This document shows, one piece after another, positions 31,856 through 42,994 of a DNA stretch of 64,000 nt (position 1 is the stretch's first letter; every line of letters begins with the position of its first letter). The notes below the pieces were generated by a model, which was not told where the DNA came from, made no database searches, and saw only the letters and a list, made by a program, of their open reading frames with translations. Source of the stretch: Kitasatospora griseola (lineage in GTDB: Bacteria; Actinomycetota; Actinomycetes; Streptomycetales; Streptomycetaceae); NCBI RefSeq assembly GCF_014648555.1, contig NZ_BMRI01000010.1:23601-87600 (forward strand), written 5' to 3'. Made by a program: the position numbers and the translations under genes.

Positions 31856-32911
31856 GTGACGGGATACGTGCCAGCGCGGCAGCAGCTCCGGACCAGACCT
31901 GCCGAGCGGGCCTCCGGGCAGCGTCCCGGCGCGCCGAAGATCGCCGCCCTGGGCGGCGGTCAGGGCCTGTCCGCGTCGCTGTCCGCGCTGCGCCGGCTGA
32001 CCACCGAGCTGACCGCCGTCGTCACCGTCGCCGACGACGGTGGCTCCAGCGGGCGGCTGCGCGCCGAGCTCGGCGTGCTGCCGCCCGGCGACCTGCGCAA
32101 GGCGCTGGCCGCGCTGTGCGGGGACGACGACTGGGGCCGGACCTGGTCCGAGGTGATCCAGCAGCGCTTCACCGGCAACGGCGAGCTCGGCGGCCACGCG
32201 GTCGGCAACCTGCTGATCGTGGCGCTGTGGGAGAAGCTCGGCGACCCGGTGGAGGCGCTGAACTGGGTGGGCCGGCTGCTGAACGTGCAGGGCCGGGTGC
32301 TGCCGATGTCCGCGGTGCCGCTGGACATCGAGGCGCAGGTGCGCGGCCACGACCCGCTGCGACCGGGCGAGGTGACGGCGGTGCGCGGCCAGGCCGCGGT
32401 GGCGGTGACGCCCGGCACGGTGCAGTCGGTCCGGCTGCTGCCGGACGAGCCGCCGGCCGTCCCGGACGCGGTGCAGGCGGTGCTGGAGGCGGACTGGGTG
32501 GTGCTCGGCCCCGGGTCCTGGTTCACCAGCGTGCTGCCGCACCTGCTGGTGCCGGAGCTGGCCAAGGCCCTGGTCGAGACCCGGGCCCGCCGGCTGCTGA
32601 CCCTCAACCTGGCGCCTCAGCCCGGCGAGACCGAGGGCTTCACCCCGCAGCGCCACCTGGAGGTGATCGCCGACCACGCCCCGGACCTCGCGGTGGATGC
32701 GATCCTGGTGGATGAGCGGGCCGTCAGCGGAGGCGCTTTCGGGATCGCCGACCTGACAGGCCTGGAGCAGGCCGCGAAGCGGATGGGCGCCGCCCTGGTG
32801 CTCGACCGGGTGGCCCGCGCCGACGGCACCCCGCGACACGACCCGGAGCTCTTGGCCGCAGCGTACGACCGGATTTTCCGGACTCATGGAAGGATCGGCC
32901 CATGGCGATGA
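31856..32911 (+). CDS. yvcK: Gluconeogenesis/cell-shape factor YvcK (CofD-like)
   Basis: 351 residues. UDP-sugar-binding protein of the CofD/YvcK fold with [33 protein letters not shown] and [13 protein letters not shown] motifs. In Bacillus and mycobacteria it is needed for normal peptidoglycan supply on gluconeogenic carbon. A 30-residue N-terminal extension precedes the fold. Overlaps the whiA start by 10 bases. Confidence 0.93.
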   Translation: MTGYVPARQQLRTRPAERASGQRPGAPKIAALGGGQGLSASLSALRRLTTELTAVVTVADDGGSSGRLRAELGVLPPGDLRKALAALCGDDDWGRTWSEVIQQRFTGNGELGGHAVGNLLIVALWEKLGDPVEALNWVGRLLNVQGRVLPMSAVPLDIEAQVRGHDPLRPGEVTAVRGQAAVAVTPGTVQSVRLLPDEPPAVPDAVQAVLEADWVVLGPGSWFTSVLPHLLVPELAKALVETRARRLLTLNLAPQPGETEGFTPQRHLEVIADHAPDLAVDAILVDERAVSGGAFGIADLTGLEQAAKRMGAALVLDRVARADGTPRHDPELLAAAYDRIFRTHGRIGPWR

Positions 32912-33882
32912 CGGCAGCGGTGAAAGACGAGATCTCCCGGCTTCCCGTCACCCGTGCCTGCTGCCGCAAGGCGGAGGTCTCGGCGATCCTGCGTTTTGCG
33001 GGCGGACTGCACATTGTGAGCGGCCGCATCGTGATCGAGGCGGAGCTGGACACCGGCATTGCGGCACGGCGGCTGCGCAAGGACCTCCTGGAGATCTTCG
33101 GACACTCCTCGGATCTGGTGGTGATGGCCCCCGGCGGGCTGCGTCGCGGCAGCCGGTACGTGGTGCGGGTGGTGAAGGACGGCGAGTTGCTGGCCCGGCA
33201 GACCGGGCTGGTGGACGGACGCGGACGGCCGATCCGGGGCCTGCCCCCGGCGGTGGTGTCCGGTGCGACCTGCGACGCGGAGGCCGCCTGGCGCGGTGCG
33301 TTCCTGGCGCACGGCTCGCTCACCGAGCCGGGCCGCTCCTCCTCGCTGGAGATCACCTGCCCGGGCTCGGAGGCGGCGCTGGCCCTGGTCGGCGCGGCCC
33401 GCCGGCTCGGCATCCCGGCCAAGGCCCGCGAGGTGCGCGGCGTCGACCGGGTGGTGATCCGCGACGGCGACGCGATCGGCGCGCTGCTCACCCGCCTCGG
33501 CGCGCACGAGTCGGTGCTGGCCTGGGAGGAGCGCCGGATGCGCCGCGAGGTGCGGGCCACCGCCAACCGGCTGGCCAACTTCGACGACGCCAACCTGCGC
33601 CGCTCGGCCCGCGCCGCGGTCGCGGCCGGCGCCCGGGTCGCCCGCGCGCTGGAGATCCTCGGCGAGGAGGTGCCCGAGCACCTGGCGGCGGCCGGCGCGC
33701 TGCGCATGCAGCACAAGCAGGCCTCGCTGGAGGAGCTCGGCGCGCTCGCCGACCCGCCGCTGACCAAGGACGCGGTCGCCGGCCGGATCCGTCGCCTGCT
33801 GGCGATGGCCGACAAGCGTGCTGCCGAACTCGGCCTGCCCAACACCGAGGCCAACCTCACGGAGGAGATGGCCCTGAACTGA
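32902..33882 (+). CDS. whiA: Sporulation regulator WhiA
   Basis: 326 residues. Two-part protein: an N-terminal LAGLIDADG-homing-endonuclease-like fold (about 1-220, no catalytic acids expected) and a C-terminal helix-turn-helix (about 240-310, [19 protein letters not shown]). With WhiB it activates ftsZ, filP and other genes for sporulation septation. Its presence fits a sporulating streptomycete. Co-translated with yvcK (10-bp overlap). Confidence 0.97.
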   Translation: MAMTAAVKDEISRLPVTRACCRKAEVSAILRFAGGLHIVSGRIVIEAELDTGIAARRLRKDLLEIFGHSSDLVVMAPGGLRRGSRYVVRVVKDGELLARQTGLVDGRGRPIRGLPPAVVSGATCDAEAAWRGAFLAHGSLTEPGRSSSLEITCPGSEAALALVGAARRLGIPAKAREVRGVDRVVIRDGDAIGALLTRLGAHESVLAWEERRMRREVRATANRLANFDDANLRRSARAAVAAGARVARALEILGEEVPEHLAAAGALRMQHKQASLEELGALADPPLTKDAVAGRIRRLLAMADKRAAELGLPNTEANLTEEMALN

Positions 33883-34102
33883 CAGGCCGTCAGCCTCCCG
33901 GAACGCAACCCCGAAGGGGCGTGCGGAGCATGACGCGGCATCCGCCGCGGACAAGCCCGCACGCTCCTTTCGGCCATCTGGGCCCTTGCGCCCTACCGGT
34001 GAGGCGATGTGCCTTGCGACACTTGGGGGAGGTAGGGTCAGCAGTGGTCGGGGAAAACCCAAAATTTCACCCCCGTCGGGCTCCGGCCCGGCGTACCTGT
34101 AA

Positions 34103-35122
<1,020 letters not shown>

Positions 35123-35151
35123 CTTCCAGCGGTAGCTGACGTGACGTAAGG

Positions 35152-35192
35152 GGCAGGGCCCGGACGGCTGTCACCGCCGACCGGGCCCTGCC
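35152..35192 (+). terminator. Hairpin between gap and pgk
   Basis: GGCAGGGCCCGG and CCGGGCCCTGCC pair around a 17-base loop that can itself fold. Lies 30 bp after gap; may partly stop transcription and set different gap and pgk levels. Confidence 0.65.
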
Positions 35193-35281
35193 GCTGCGCC
35201 CACCCTCGTCCGTCCTACCCTTCCCGGTGACGCGCTGCCCCGTGTCGCCGCCTGCCGATCCATCCATCGAGGAGCAAGACC

Positions 35282-36487
35282 GTGAAGACGATCGAAGACC
35301 TGGAGGTCTCCGGCAAGCGGGTGTTCGTCCGCGCCGACCTCAACGTGCCGCTGTCCGGTGACACCATCACCGACGACGGCCGGATCCGCGCCGTCGCGCC
35401 GACCATCGCCAAGCTCGTCGAGCGCGGCGCCCGGGTGGTCGTCGCTTCGCACCTGGGCCGCCCGAAGGGCGAGCCGGACCCGAAGTTCTCGCTCGCGCCG
35501 GTGGCGGTCCGCCTCGGCGAGATCCTGGGCCGCCCGGTGAGCTTCGCCACCGACACGGTCGGGGACAGCGCGAAGGCCACCGTCGCCGCTCTCGGCGACG
35601 GCGAGGTCACGCTGCTGGAGAACCTGCGCTTCAACGCCGGCGAGACCGCCAAGGACGACGCCGAGCGCGGCGCGTTCGCCGACCAGCTGGCCGCCCTGGC
35701 GGACCTGTACGTCGGTGACGGCTTCGGTGCGGTGCACCGCAAGCACGCCTCGGTCTACGACCTGCCGGCCCGCCTGCCGCACGCCGTCGGCGACCTGATC
35801 GCCACCGAGGTGGGCGTGCTGAAGCGCCTCACCGAGGACGTGGCCCGCCCGTACGTGGTGGTGCTCGGCGGCTCCAAGGTCTCCGACAAGGTCGGCGTGA
35901 TCGAGAACCTGCTCGGCAAGGCCGACCGGATCCTGATCGGCGGCGGCATGATGTACACCTTCATCGCCGCCCAGGGCCACGGCGTCGGCGGCTCGCTGCT
36001 CCAGGAGGACCAGATCCCGGTCGTCCAGGACTACCTGAAGCGCGGCGCCGAGCAGGGCGTGGAGTTCGTGATCCCGCTGGACACCGCGGTGTCCGGCAGC
36101 TTCCCGGACGTCAAGACCTGCGCCCCGGTCGAGGACTTCGCGGTGGTCGACGTGGACGCCATCCCGGACGGCGCACTGGGCCTGGACATCGGCCCGAAGA
36201 CCGCGCAGCTGTTCGCGGAGAAGATCGCCGACGCGAAGACGGTGTTCTGGAACGGCCCGATGGGCGTGTTCGAGCACCCGGCGTTCGCCGACGGCACCCG
36301 GGCGGTCGCCCAGGCGCTGCTCGACTCCGACGCGTTCACGGTGGTCGGCGGCGGCGACTCGGCGGCAGCGGTGCGCACCCTCGGGTTCGACGAGACGAGG
36401 TTCGGACACATCTCGACCGGCGGTGGCGCGAGCCTTGAGTACCTGGAGGGCAAGACCCTTCCCGGTCTCGCCGCCCTGGAGGACTGA
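35282..36487 (+). CDS. pgk: Phosphoglycerate kinase
   Basis: 401 residues. Signature [11 protein letters not shown], substrate-binding [12 protein letters not shown]-binding GGSKVSDK and the C-terminal [11 protein letters not shown] loop. Makes ATP from 1,3-bisphosphoglycerate. Seven bases before tpiA, so the two are co-transcribed. Confidence 0.98.
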   Translation: MKTIEDLEVSGKRVFVRADLNVPLSGDTITDDGRIRAVAPTIAKLVERGARVVVASHLGRPKGEPDPKFSLAPVAVRLGEILGRPVSFATDTVGDSAKATVAALGDGEVTLLENLRFNAGETAKDDAERGAFADQLAALADLYVGDGFGAVHRKHASVYDLPARLPHAVGDLIATEVGVLKRLTEDVARPYVVVLGGSKVSDKVGVIENLLGKADRILIGGGMMYTFIAAQGHGVGGSLLQEDQIPVVQDYLKRGAEQGVEFVIPLDTAVSGSFPDVKTCAPVEDFAVVDVDAIPDGALGLDIGPKTAQLFAEKIADAKTVFWNGPMGVFEHPAFADGTRAVAQALLDSDAFTVVGGGDSAAAVRTLGFDETRFGHISTGGGASLEYLEGKTLPGLAALED

Positions 36488-36494
36488 GAGAGAC

Positions 36495-37280
36495 ATGACT
36501 GAGCGTCTCCCGCTGATGGCGGGCAACTGGAAGATGAACCTCGACCACTTCGAGGCCATCCGCCACACCCAGAAGCTGGCGTTCTCGCTGGCCGACAAGG
36601 ACTACGCGGCCGTCGAGGTCGCGGTGCTGGTCCCGTTCACCGACCTGCGCTCCGTGCAGACCCTGGTCGACGGCGACAAGCTGAAGATCAAGTACGGCTC
36701 GCAGGACATCTCCCAGCACGACGGCGGCGCCTACACCGGCGAGGTGTCCGGCGCGATGCTGGCGAAGCTGAACTGCGCCTACGCGGTGATCGGCCACTCC
36801 GAGCGCCGCCAGTACCACGGCGAGAACGAGGAGATCGTCAACGCCAAGGTGAAGGCCGCCTACCGCAACGGGATCACCCCGATCCTGTGCATCGGCGAGC
36901 CGCTGGAGATCCGCAAGGCCGGCACCCACGTCGCGTACACCCTGGCGCAGCTGGACGGCGCGCTGGACGGCGTCCCGGCCGGCGACGCGGAGAGCATCGT
37001 CGTCGCCTACGAGCCGGTCTGGGCGATCGGCACCGGCGAGGTCGCGACGCCCGAGGACGCGCAGGAGGTGTGCGGCGCGATCCGGGCCCGGCTCGGCGAG
37101 CTGTACGGCACCGACCTGGCCGACAAGGTCCGTGTCCTGTACGGCGGTTCGGTGAAGTCCTCGTCGGCGGCCGGCCTGATGGCCAAGCCCGACATCGACG
37201 GCGGACTGATCGGCGGCGCCTCGCTGGACGCCGAGGAGTTCGTCAAGATCGTGCGCTTCCGTGACCAGGCAGTAGGCTAA
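36495..37280 (+). CDS. tpiA: Triosephosphate isomerase
   Basis: 261 residues. Catalytic residues in view: Lys of AGNWKMN, His of [11 protein letters not shown], Glu of [12 protein letters not shown], plus the phosphate-binding [13 protein letters not shown]. The frame extends upstream into pgk, but the ATG at 36495 immediately precedes the conserved start. Confidence 0.98.
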   Translation: MTERLPLMAGNWKMNLDHFEAIRHTQKLAFSLADKDYAAVEVAVLVPFTDLRSVQTLVDGDKLKIKYGSQDISQHDGGAYTGEVSGAMLAKLNCAYAVIGHSERRQYHGENEEIVNAKVKAAYRNGITPILCIGEPLEIRKAGTHVAYTLAQLDGALDGVPAGDAESIVVAYEPVWAIGTGEVATPEDAQEVCGAIRARLGELYGTDLADKVRVLYGGSVKSSSAAGLMAKPDIDGGLIGGASLDAEEFVKIVRFRDQAVG

Positions 37281-37304
37281 CGCCGCCGCAGCAACGTAGG
37301 CTTT

Positions 37305-37336
37305 GGGGCCGGACCGCGTAACGCGGGCCCGGCCCC
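37305..37336 (+). terminator. Imperfect hairpin between tpiA and secG
   Basis: GGGGCCGG and CCGCG pair with CGCGG and CCGGCCCC around a TAA loop with one bulged region. Lies 24 bp after tpiA; probably terminator or attenuator. Confidence 0.55.
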
Positions 37337-37368
37337 TTCGCCGAAGATTCGAGAGAGTTGGTCCCGTC

Positions 37369-37605
37369 GTGGTTCTCGGGTTCGAGATTGCGCTGATCGT
37401 CCTCAGCGTGCTGATGATCATGCTGGTGCTGCTGCACAAGGGCAAGGGCGGCGGTCTGTCCGACATGTTCGGCGGTGGCGCGATGTCCACCGGCGGCGGT
37501 TCCGCGGTGGCCGAGCGGAACCTCGACCGCATCACCATCGTGATCGGCCTGGCCTGGTTCGCCTGCATCATCGTGCTCGGCCTGCTGCTCAAGGGCGGCA
37601 GCTGA
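37369..37605 (+). CDS. secG: Preprotein translocase subunit SecG
   Basis: 78 residues with two membrane helices (FEIALIVLSVLMIMLVLLH and ITIVIGLAWFACIIVLGLLL) and the linking conserved GKGGGLSDMFGG. Auxiliary part of the SecYEG channel. Position after tpiA is the standard actinobacterial order. GTG 37369 selected because it immediately precedes the first helix. Confidence 0.93.
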   Translation: MVLGFEIALIVLSVLMIMLVLLHKGKGGGLSDMFGGGAMSTGGGSAVAERNLDRITIVIGLAWFACIIVLGLLLKGGS

Positions 37606-37631
37606 CGTTCGCATCTGGCGTTCGCATCTGA
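37606..37631 (+). repeat. Tandem 13-bp repeat after secG
   Basis: CGTTCGCATCTGG directly followed by CGTTCGCATCTGA, starting at the secG stop. Role unknown; could be a slippage product. Confidence 0.6.
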
Positions 37632-37673
37632 CAGGAAGTCGGCGGGCGGTGTGGCGCAGCCTTAACCGCCGCT

Positions 37674-37679
37674 TACACT
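37674..37679 (+). promoter_or_regulatory. -10-like box of rbpA
   Basis: TACACT, 67 bp ahead of the rbpA start, with no good -35 match (GTGGCG at 17-bp spacing). No GGAAT/GTT pair for the sigma-R class was found, although rbpA is sigma-R-dependent in S. coelicolor. Confidence 0.3.
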
Positions 37680-37745
37680 AGGACGACTTCGCCACCGTCC
37701 GCCCAGCCGCGGCCGGACGGCACCAGCACGCAGGGGAGTCAGACC

Positions 37746-38081
37746 GTGGCAAGTGGCAACGCGATCCGAGGCAGCAGAGTCGGTGCCGGCCCGATGGGGG
37801 AGGCGGAGCGCGGCGAGTCCGCCCCCCGCAACCGGATCTCCTTCTGGTGCGCGAACAAGCACGAGACGCGCCCCAGTTTCGCCGCGGAGGCGGCCATCCC
37901 GGACACCTGGGACTGCCCCCGCTGCGGGTTCCCCGCCGGCCAGGACGAGCACAACCCGCCCGCCCCGGCCCGCAACGAGCCCTACAAGACCCACCTCGCG
38001 TACGTGCGCGAGCGGCGGACGGACGCGGACGGCGAGGCGATTCTCGCTGAGGCGCTGGCCAAGCTGCGCGGCGAGATCTGA
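37746..38081 (+). CDS. rbpA: RNA polymerase-binding protein RbpA
   Basis: 111 residues. Actinobacterial RNA polymerase factor that stabilises the open complex with the principal sigma factors. Shows the zinc-like core with WCANKHE and DCPRCGFPAG, and the C-terminal sigma-interaction domain (THLAYVRERRTDADGEAIL). GTG start. Followed by two strong hairpins, so a single-gene unit. Confidence 0.96.
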   Translation: MASGNAIRGSRVGAGPMGEAERGESAPRNRISFWCANKHETRPSFAAEAAIPDTWDCPRCGFPAGQDEHNPPAPARNEPYKTHLAYVRERRTDADGEAILAEALAKLRGEI

Positions 38082-38096
38082 GCCGTACGGCAACGC

Positions 38097-38141
38097 GAAA
38101 GCCGCCCACGGGGGACTGGATTCCCTGGATGGGCGGCTTTC
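38097..38141. terminator. First hairpin after rbpA
   Basis: GAAAGCCGCCCA, 21-base loop, TGGGCGGCTTTC: perfect 12-bp stem 15 bp after the rbpA stop. Confidence 0.8.
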
Positions 38142-38185
38142 TGCTGGGTGCGCGGCCCCTCGCGGGAGCACACCCGAAACGGCTG

Positions 38186-38228
38186 AAGCCGCCCACCCAG
38201 GGATTCGAGTTCTCCGGGTGGGCGGCTT
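38186..38228. terminator. Second hairpin, near-copy of the first
   Basis: AAGCCGCCCACCC, 17-base loop, GGGTGGGCGGCTT: 13-bp stem. Ten bases of each arm equal those of the first hairpin, so the arms can also pair crosswise. Between converging rbpA and pgl; 38229-38349 shows nothing else. Confidence 0.8.
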
Positions 38229-38349
38229 TCGGCTTGTTGCGTTCCCCTTCGCGCAGTTCCCGCGCCCCTGGCGGGCCGGGCGGTGCGGGTGTTGGGTCAC
38301 GTCACTCGGTGGGGTGCCGGGTGGGTGGGCGCAGCGGGTTGACGGGCCG

Positions 38350-39069
38350 TCAGGACAGTTTGGCGGCTGCCGCCTCGTCCAGGAGCCAGAGGGTCTGCTC
38401 GGTGCCCGTCACCGCGCCCGCCGGGGCGGTGTTCGCGTCCTGGGTGGTGCGGGCCAGGGCGACGGCGTCGGCCTTGTCGGGGCCGGCGGCGAGGAGCCAG
38501 ACCTGGCGGGCGGTGCGGAGGGTGGGGAGGGACAGGGAGATCCGCGTCGGCGGGGGCTTCGGCGAGTCGTGGACGGCGATGACGGTGCTGCCGGTCTCGT
38601 GGACCCCGGGGTGGCCGGGGAACAGCGAGGCGACGTGCGCGTCCGGGCCGACGCCCAGAAGCAGGACGTCGAAGACCGCGCCGGCCGCGGCCAGGTCCGC
38701 GGCGTAGCGGGCGGCGGCGTCCTCGGGGGAGGCGCCGTCGTCGGGGGGCATCTGGTGGATGCGGGCGCCGAGCGGTCGGACGGCGTCCAGGAACGCGGCG
38801 GCCTGGACGGCGTTGCGCTCCGGGTCGTCGTGCGGGAGGTACCGCTCGTCGCCCCACCAGAGGTCGACCTGCGCCCAGTCCACCGCGTCGCGCGCCGGGT
38901 GGGCGGCGAGCGCGGCGAGCAGGGCGTTGCCGTTGCGGCCGCCGGTGAGCACCAGGTGGGCGTTGCCGCGTGCGGCCTGCGCGTCGACCACGGTGGTGAT
39001 CAGGCGGGCGGCGGCCGCTTCGGCGAGCAGGGCCGGGTCGCGGTGGACCAGGACCGTCCCGGCGCTCAC
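38350..39069 (-). CDS. pgl: 6-phosphogluconolactonase
   Basis: 239 residues, NagB/SugI-fold (DevB). Hydrolyses 6-phosphogluconolactone after Zwf. Motifs LVLTGGRNGNALL (phosphate loop), DLWWGDERYLP and LLLGVGPDAHVASLFPGHP are standard. GTG 39069 overlaps the opcA stop by four bases. Last gene of the leftward pentose-phosphate operon. Confidence 0.95.
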   Translation of the reverse strand: MSAGTVLVHRDPALLAEAAAARLITTVVDAQAARGNAHLVLTGGRNGNALLAALAAHPARDAVDWAQVDLWWGDERYLPHDDPERNAVQAAAFLDAVRPLGARIHQMPPDDGASPEDAAARYAADLAAAGAVFDVLLLGVGPDAHVASLFPGHPGVHETGSTVIAVHDSPKPPPTRISLSLPTLRTARQVWLLAAGPDKADAVALARTTQDANTAPAGAVTGTEQTLWLLDEAAAAKLS

Positions 39070-40136
39070 TGGGCGTTCTTCCTGCGGGCGGCGGCCTTCT
39101 TGGCAGCGGCGGGCGTCTCCTGCTCGCCGACCACGTGCTCCGCGGCCGCGTGTTCTGCGGCGTGGCCCTCGACGGTGCCGCCGGGGCCCGCGTGCTCGAC
39201 TCCGGCGATCCGCTCGCGCAGCCGGTCCACGGGGGTGCGGACGGCGGTGGCGTAGATGTCGTCGGGGTCGAGGCGGCGCAGTTCCTCGGCGATCAGTTCG
39301 GCGGTGTCGCGGCGCTTGAGCGCGACCATGCGGTCGGGCGCGCCGGGCATCGACAGGGTGCCGAGCAGGCCGTCGGGGCGGTCCAGGACGATGTCGCCGT
39401 CCTTGGTGCGCAGCGTGACGGAGGTGATGCCGGGGCCGCCGGTGACGACCCGTTCGACCGGCACCCGCAGGCGGTTGTGCAGCCACAGGCCGAGCAGTTC
39501 GACGCTGGGGTTGTACGACTCGCCCTCGACCACCGCGGCGGTGATCGCGACGTCGCGCTGGTCGAGCGCGGCGGCCAGCATGGAGCGCCAGCCGGTGATC
39601 CGGGTCCACGCCAGGTCGGTGTCGCCGGGGGTGTAGCCGGAGGCCCGCTGGGCGAGCTGGCCGACCGGGGACTCGGCGGTCACCGCGTCGGTGATCCGGC
39701 GCTGGGCGAGCGCGCCGAGCGGGTCCTGGGCGGGGTTGAGCGGCGCGTTGTCCGGCCACCAGACCACCACGGGGGCGTCCGGCAGCAGCAGCGGCAGCAC
39801 CACGGACTGGGCGTGCGAGGCGAGTTCGCCGTGCATGCGCAGGACGACGGTCTCGCCGCTGCCGGCGTCGCTGCCGACCAGGATCTCCGCGTCCAGCCGG
39901 GTCTCGGCCCGGGCGCGGGGCGAGCGGCCGGCCCGCTTGATGACGGCCAGGGTCCGCGAGGGGTGCTCGCGGGAGGCGTCGTTGGCGGCCTTCAGGGCGT
40001 CGTAGGCGCTGCCCTCGTCGGTCACGATGACCAGGGTCAGCACCATGCCGGCGGCGGTCGAACCGCTGGCCCGGCGGGCGTCCATCAGGGCAGCGTTGAT
40101 CTTGCTGGACGTGGTGTTCGTCAGGTCGATCTTCAT
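39066..40136 (-). CDS. opcA: Glucose-6-phosphate dehydrogenase assembly protein OpcA
   Basis: 356 residues. Partner needed for full activity of Zwf in actinobacteria and cyanobacteria. Conserved segments VIVTDEGSAYDALKAANDAS and LLLPDAPVVVWWPDNAPLNP are present. The C terminus carries a 40-residue Ala/Glu/Lys-rich extension that looks disordered. ATG 40136 overlaps the zwf stop by ATGA. Confidence 0.95.
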   Translation of the reverse strand: MKIDLTNTTSSKINAALMDARRASGSTAAGMVLTLVIVTDEGSAYDALKAANDASREHPSRTLAVIKRAGRSPRARAETRLDAEILVGSDAGSGETVVLRMHGELASHAQSVVLPLLLPDAPVVVWWPDNAPLNPAQDPLGALAQRRITDAVTAESPVGQLAQRASGYTPGDTDLAWTRITGWRSMLAAALDQRDVAITAAVVEGESYNPSVELLGLWLHNRLRVPVERVVTGGPGITSVTLRTKDGDIVLDRPDGLLGTLSMPGAPDRMVALKRRDTAELIAEELRRLDPDDIYATAVRTPVDRLRERIAGVEHAGPGGTVEGHAAEHAAAEHVVGEQETPAAAKKAAARRKNAQ

Positions 40137-41719
40137 GGGCGGCGCCAGCTCCTGCCGTCTCGTGCGAGCATCTCGTCCGCCTCGACCGGGCCCCAGGTGC
40201 CGGCCGGATACTGCGCGGGCTTGCCGTTGGTGTCCCAGTACTGCTCGATCGGGTCGAGGATCTGCCAGGACAGCTCGACCTCCTGGTGCCGCGGGAAGAG
40301 GTTGGCGTCGCCGAGCAGGACGTCCAGGATGAGGCGCTCGTACGCCTCGGGGCTGGACTCGGTGAACGACTCGCCGTAGGCGAAGTCCATGGTGACGTCG
40401 CGGACCTCCAGCGCGGTGCCGGGGACCTTCGAGCCGAAGCGCACGGTGACGCCCTCGTCCGGCTGGACGCGGATCACCAGGGCGTTCTGGCCGAGCTCCT
40501 CGGTGGCGTAGGAGTCGAACGGCAGGTACGGGGCACGCTGGAAGACCACCGCGATCTCGGTGACCCGGCGGCCCAGCCGCTTGCCGGTGCGCAGGTAGAA
40601 CGGCACGCCGGCCCAGCGCCGGTTGTTGATCTCCAGCTTGATGGCCGCGTAGGTGTCGGTCTTGGACTCGGGGTTGATGCCGTCCTCGTCCAGGTAGCCG
40701 ACCACCTCCTCGCCGCCCTGCCAGCCGGAGGTGTACTGGCCGCGCACGGTGTGCTTGCCCAGGTCGGCGGGGAGCTTGACGGCGCTGAGCACCTTCAGCT
40801 TCTCGGCGACCAGCGCCTTCGGGTGGAAGGACGCGGGCTCCTCGATGGCGGTCAGCGCCATCAGCTGGAGCAGGTGGTTCTGGATGACGTCACGGGCGGA
40901 GCCGATGCCGTCGTAGTAGCCGGCCCGGCCGCCGATGCCGATGTCCTCGGCCATGGTGATCTGCACGTGGTCGACGTACGACCGGTTCCAGATCGGCTCG
41001 AACATCTGGTTGGCGAAGCGGAGCGCCAGGATGTTCTGGACGGTCTCCTTGCCCAGGTAGTGGTCGATCCGGAAGACCTCGTCACGGGGGAAGACCTCGT
41101 GGACGATCCGGTTCAGCTCCTGGGCGCTGGCCAGGTCGTGGCCGAACGGCTTCTCGATGACCGCCCGGCGCCAGGAGCCCGGCGCCGGGTCGGTCAGGCC
41201 GTGCTTCTTCAGCTGCTGGACCACGGTGGGGAAGAACTTCGGCGGCACCGACAGGTAGAACGCGAAGTTGCCGCTGGTGCCCTGTGCCTGGTCGAGTTCC
41301 TCGATGGTGCGGCGCAGCATGTCGAAGGCGTCGTCGTCGCCGAAGTCGCCCTGGACGAACCGCATGCCCTTGGCGAGCTGCTGCCAGACCTCCTCGCGGA
41401 AGGGGGTGCGCGCGTGCTCCTTGACGGCGTCGTGCACCACCTGCGCGAAGTCCTCGTCGGCCCATTCGCGCCGGGCGAAGCCGATCAGCGAGAAGCCCGG
41501 CGGCAGCAGGCCGCGGTTGGCGAGGTCGTAGATGGCCGGCATCAGCTTCTTGCGCGACAGGTCGCCGGTGACCCCGAAGATCACCAGGCCGGACGGCCCG
41601 GCGATCCTCGGGAGCCGGCGGTCGGCGGGGTCCCGCAGCGGGTTGGCGGGCTGGACCGGGGTGTCTCCCGCGGCCGGCTCCGTTCCCTCCACGTCCGGGT
41701 ACGGCTGGGTGTTGCTCAC
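40133..41719 (-). CDS. zwf: Glucose-6-phosphate dehydrogenase
   Basis: 528 residues. NADP-binding start VIFGVTGDLSRKKLMPA, active-site motif RIDHYLGKETVQN and C-terminal EVELSWQILDP. First step of the oxidative pentose-phosphate branch. The first 40 residues are a Pro/Asp-rich extension. GTG at 41719 gives the usual MSNTQPYPDVEG start in place of a much longer open frame. Confidence 0.97.
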   Translation of the reverse strand: MSNTQPYPDVEGTEPAAGDTPVQPANPLRDPADRRLPRIAGPSGLVIFGVTGDLSRKKLMPAIYDLANRGLLPPGFSLIGFARREWADEDFAQVVHDAVKEHARTPFREEVWQQLAKGMRFVQGDFGDDDAFDMLRRTIEELDQAQGTSGNFAFYLSVPPKFFPTVVQQLKKHGLTDPAPGSWRRAVIEKPFGHDLASAQELNRIVHEVFPRDEVFRIDHYLGKETVQNILALRFANQMFEPIWNRSYVDHVQITMAEDIGIGGRAGYYDGIGSARDVIQNHLLQLMALTAIEEPASFHPKALVAEKLKVLSAVKLPADLGKHTVRGQYTSGWQGGEEVVGYLDEDGINPESKTDTYAAIKLEINNRRWAGVPFYLRTGKRLGRRVTEIAVVFQRAPYLPFDSYATEELGQNALVIRVQPDEGVTVRFGSKVPGTALEVRDVTMDFAYGESFTESSPEAYERLILDVLLGDANLFPRHQEVELSWQILDPIEQYWDTNGKPAQYPAGTWGPVEADEMLARDGRSWRRP

Positions 41720-41763
41720 TGTGGTGTGCTCCGCTTTCCGTGCGTCGATTCCGTGAGCAGGCG

Positions 41764-42897
41764 TCAGTTGTCGCCGTGCGACCGGAGCGCGGCGGTGACG
41801 GTGTCGAGCAGCTCGTTCCAGGAGACCTCGAACTTCTGCACGCCCTCCTCCTCCAGCACCCGGACCACGTCGTCGTAGTCCACGCCGGCCGCGGCGACCG
41901 CGTCCAGCACGGCCTTGGCGTCCGCGTAGTTGGGGGTGATGGTGTCGCCGGTGACGACGCCGTGGTCGTCGGTGGCGTCCAGGGTGGCCTCGGGCATGGT
42001 GTTGACGGTGCCCGGGGCGACCAGCTCGGTCACGTAGAGGGTGTCCGGCAGGTTCGGGTCCTTGACGCCGGTGGACGCCCACAGCGGGCGCTGCGGCTTG
42101 GCGCCGGCCGCCTCCAGGGCCGCCCAGCGGGCCGAGGCGGGCTTGCCGCCGTCGACCGAGCCGTAGACCTCCTCGTACGCCTGGTAGGCGAGGCGGGCGT
42201 TGGCCACGGCGGCCTTGGAGCGCAGCTCCTTGGCCTCGCCGCCGAGGGCGTCCAGGCGCTTGTCGATCTCGGTGTCCACCCGGGAGACGAAGAACGAGGC
42301 GACCGACTCGATCTGCGAGAGGTCCAGGCCGGCGGCCTTGGCCTGCTCCAGGCCGGTCAGGTGGGCGTCGATGACGGCCTTGTAGCGCTCCAGCGAGAAG
42401 ATCAGCGTGACGTTGACGCTGATGCCCTTGGCCAGGACGGCGCTGATCGCGGGCAGGCCGGCCAGCGTGGCGGGGATCTTGATCAGCACGTTCGGGCGGT
42501 CGACCAGCCACCACAGCTGCTTGGCCTCGGCGACGGTCGCGGCGGTCTCGTGGGCGAGGCGCGGGTCGACCTCGATGGAGACCCGGCCGTCGCGGCCGTT
42601 GGAGGCGTCGTACACCGGGCGCAGCACGTCGGCGGCGTCGCGGACGTCCGAGGTGGTGATCATGCGGACGGCCTCGTCGGTGGTGACCTTGCGCACCGCG
42701 AGGTCCTCCAGCTGGCGGTTGTAGGCGCCGTTGCCGGCGATCGCCTTCTGGAAGATGGTCGGGTTGGTGGTGACGCCGACGACGTGCTTCTCCTGCACCA
42801 GCTCGGCCAGGTTGCCGGAGTTCAGGCGCTCCCGGCTGAGGTCGTCCAGCCAGATCGCCACGCCTTCTTCGCTGAGGCGGTTCAATGCGTCGGTCAT
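41764..42897 (-). CDS. tal: Transaldolase
   Basis: 377 residues, the long actinobacterial type. The Schiff-base Lys lies in [16 protein letters not shown]; further signature [13 protein letters not shown] near the N terminus. Moves dihydroxyacetone units between sugar phosphates. 44 bp before zwf. Confidence 0.97.
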   Translation of the reverse strand: MTDALNRLSEEGVAIWLDDLSRERLNSGNLAELVQEKHVVGVTTNPTIFQKAIAGNGAYNRQLEDLAVRKVTTDEAVRMITTSDVRDAADVLRPVYDASNGRDGRVSIEVDPRLAHETAATVAEAKQLWWLVDRPNVLIKIPATLAGLPAISAVLAKGISVNVTLIFSLERYKAVIDAHLTGLEQAKAAGLDLSQIESVASFFVSRVDTEIDKRLDALGGEAKELRSKAAVANARLAYQAYEEVYGSVDGGKPASARWAALEAAGAKPQRPLWASTGVKDPNLPDTLYVTELVAPGTVNTMPEATLDATDDHGVVTGDTITPNYADAKAVLDAVAAAGVDYDDVVRVLEEEGVQKFEVSWNELLDTVTAALRSHGDN

Positions 42898-42951
42898 GGT
42901 GCTTCAGTCCCTCTTCTTCTGTTCTTCGTACGTCTGCGGTGGAGTCCGGGG

Positions 42952-42987
42952 ACCCGGCCCGGGGGAGTGCGGTCCCCCGGGCCGGGT
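42952..42987 (-). terminator. 15-bp hairpin between tkt and tal
   Basis: ACCCGGCCCGGGGGA, loop GTGCGG, TCCCCCGGGCCGGGT. A perfect stem 8 bp after the tkt stop inside an otherwise continuous operon, so more likely partial terminator or mRNA-end stabiliser than a full stop. Confidence 0.7.
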
Positions 42988-42994
42988 GTGACCG

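Noticed and set aside
33911-33973. Imperfect long-loop inverted repeat after whiA
   Set aside because: CCGAAGGGGCGTGCGG can pair with a downstream near-complement, but the loop is about 30 bases with mismatches; too weak to call a terminator.
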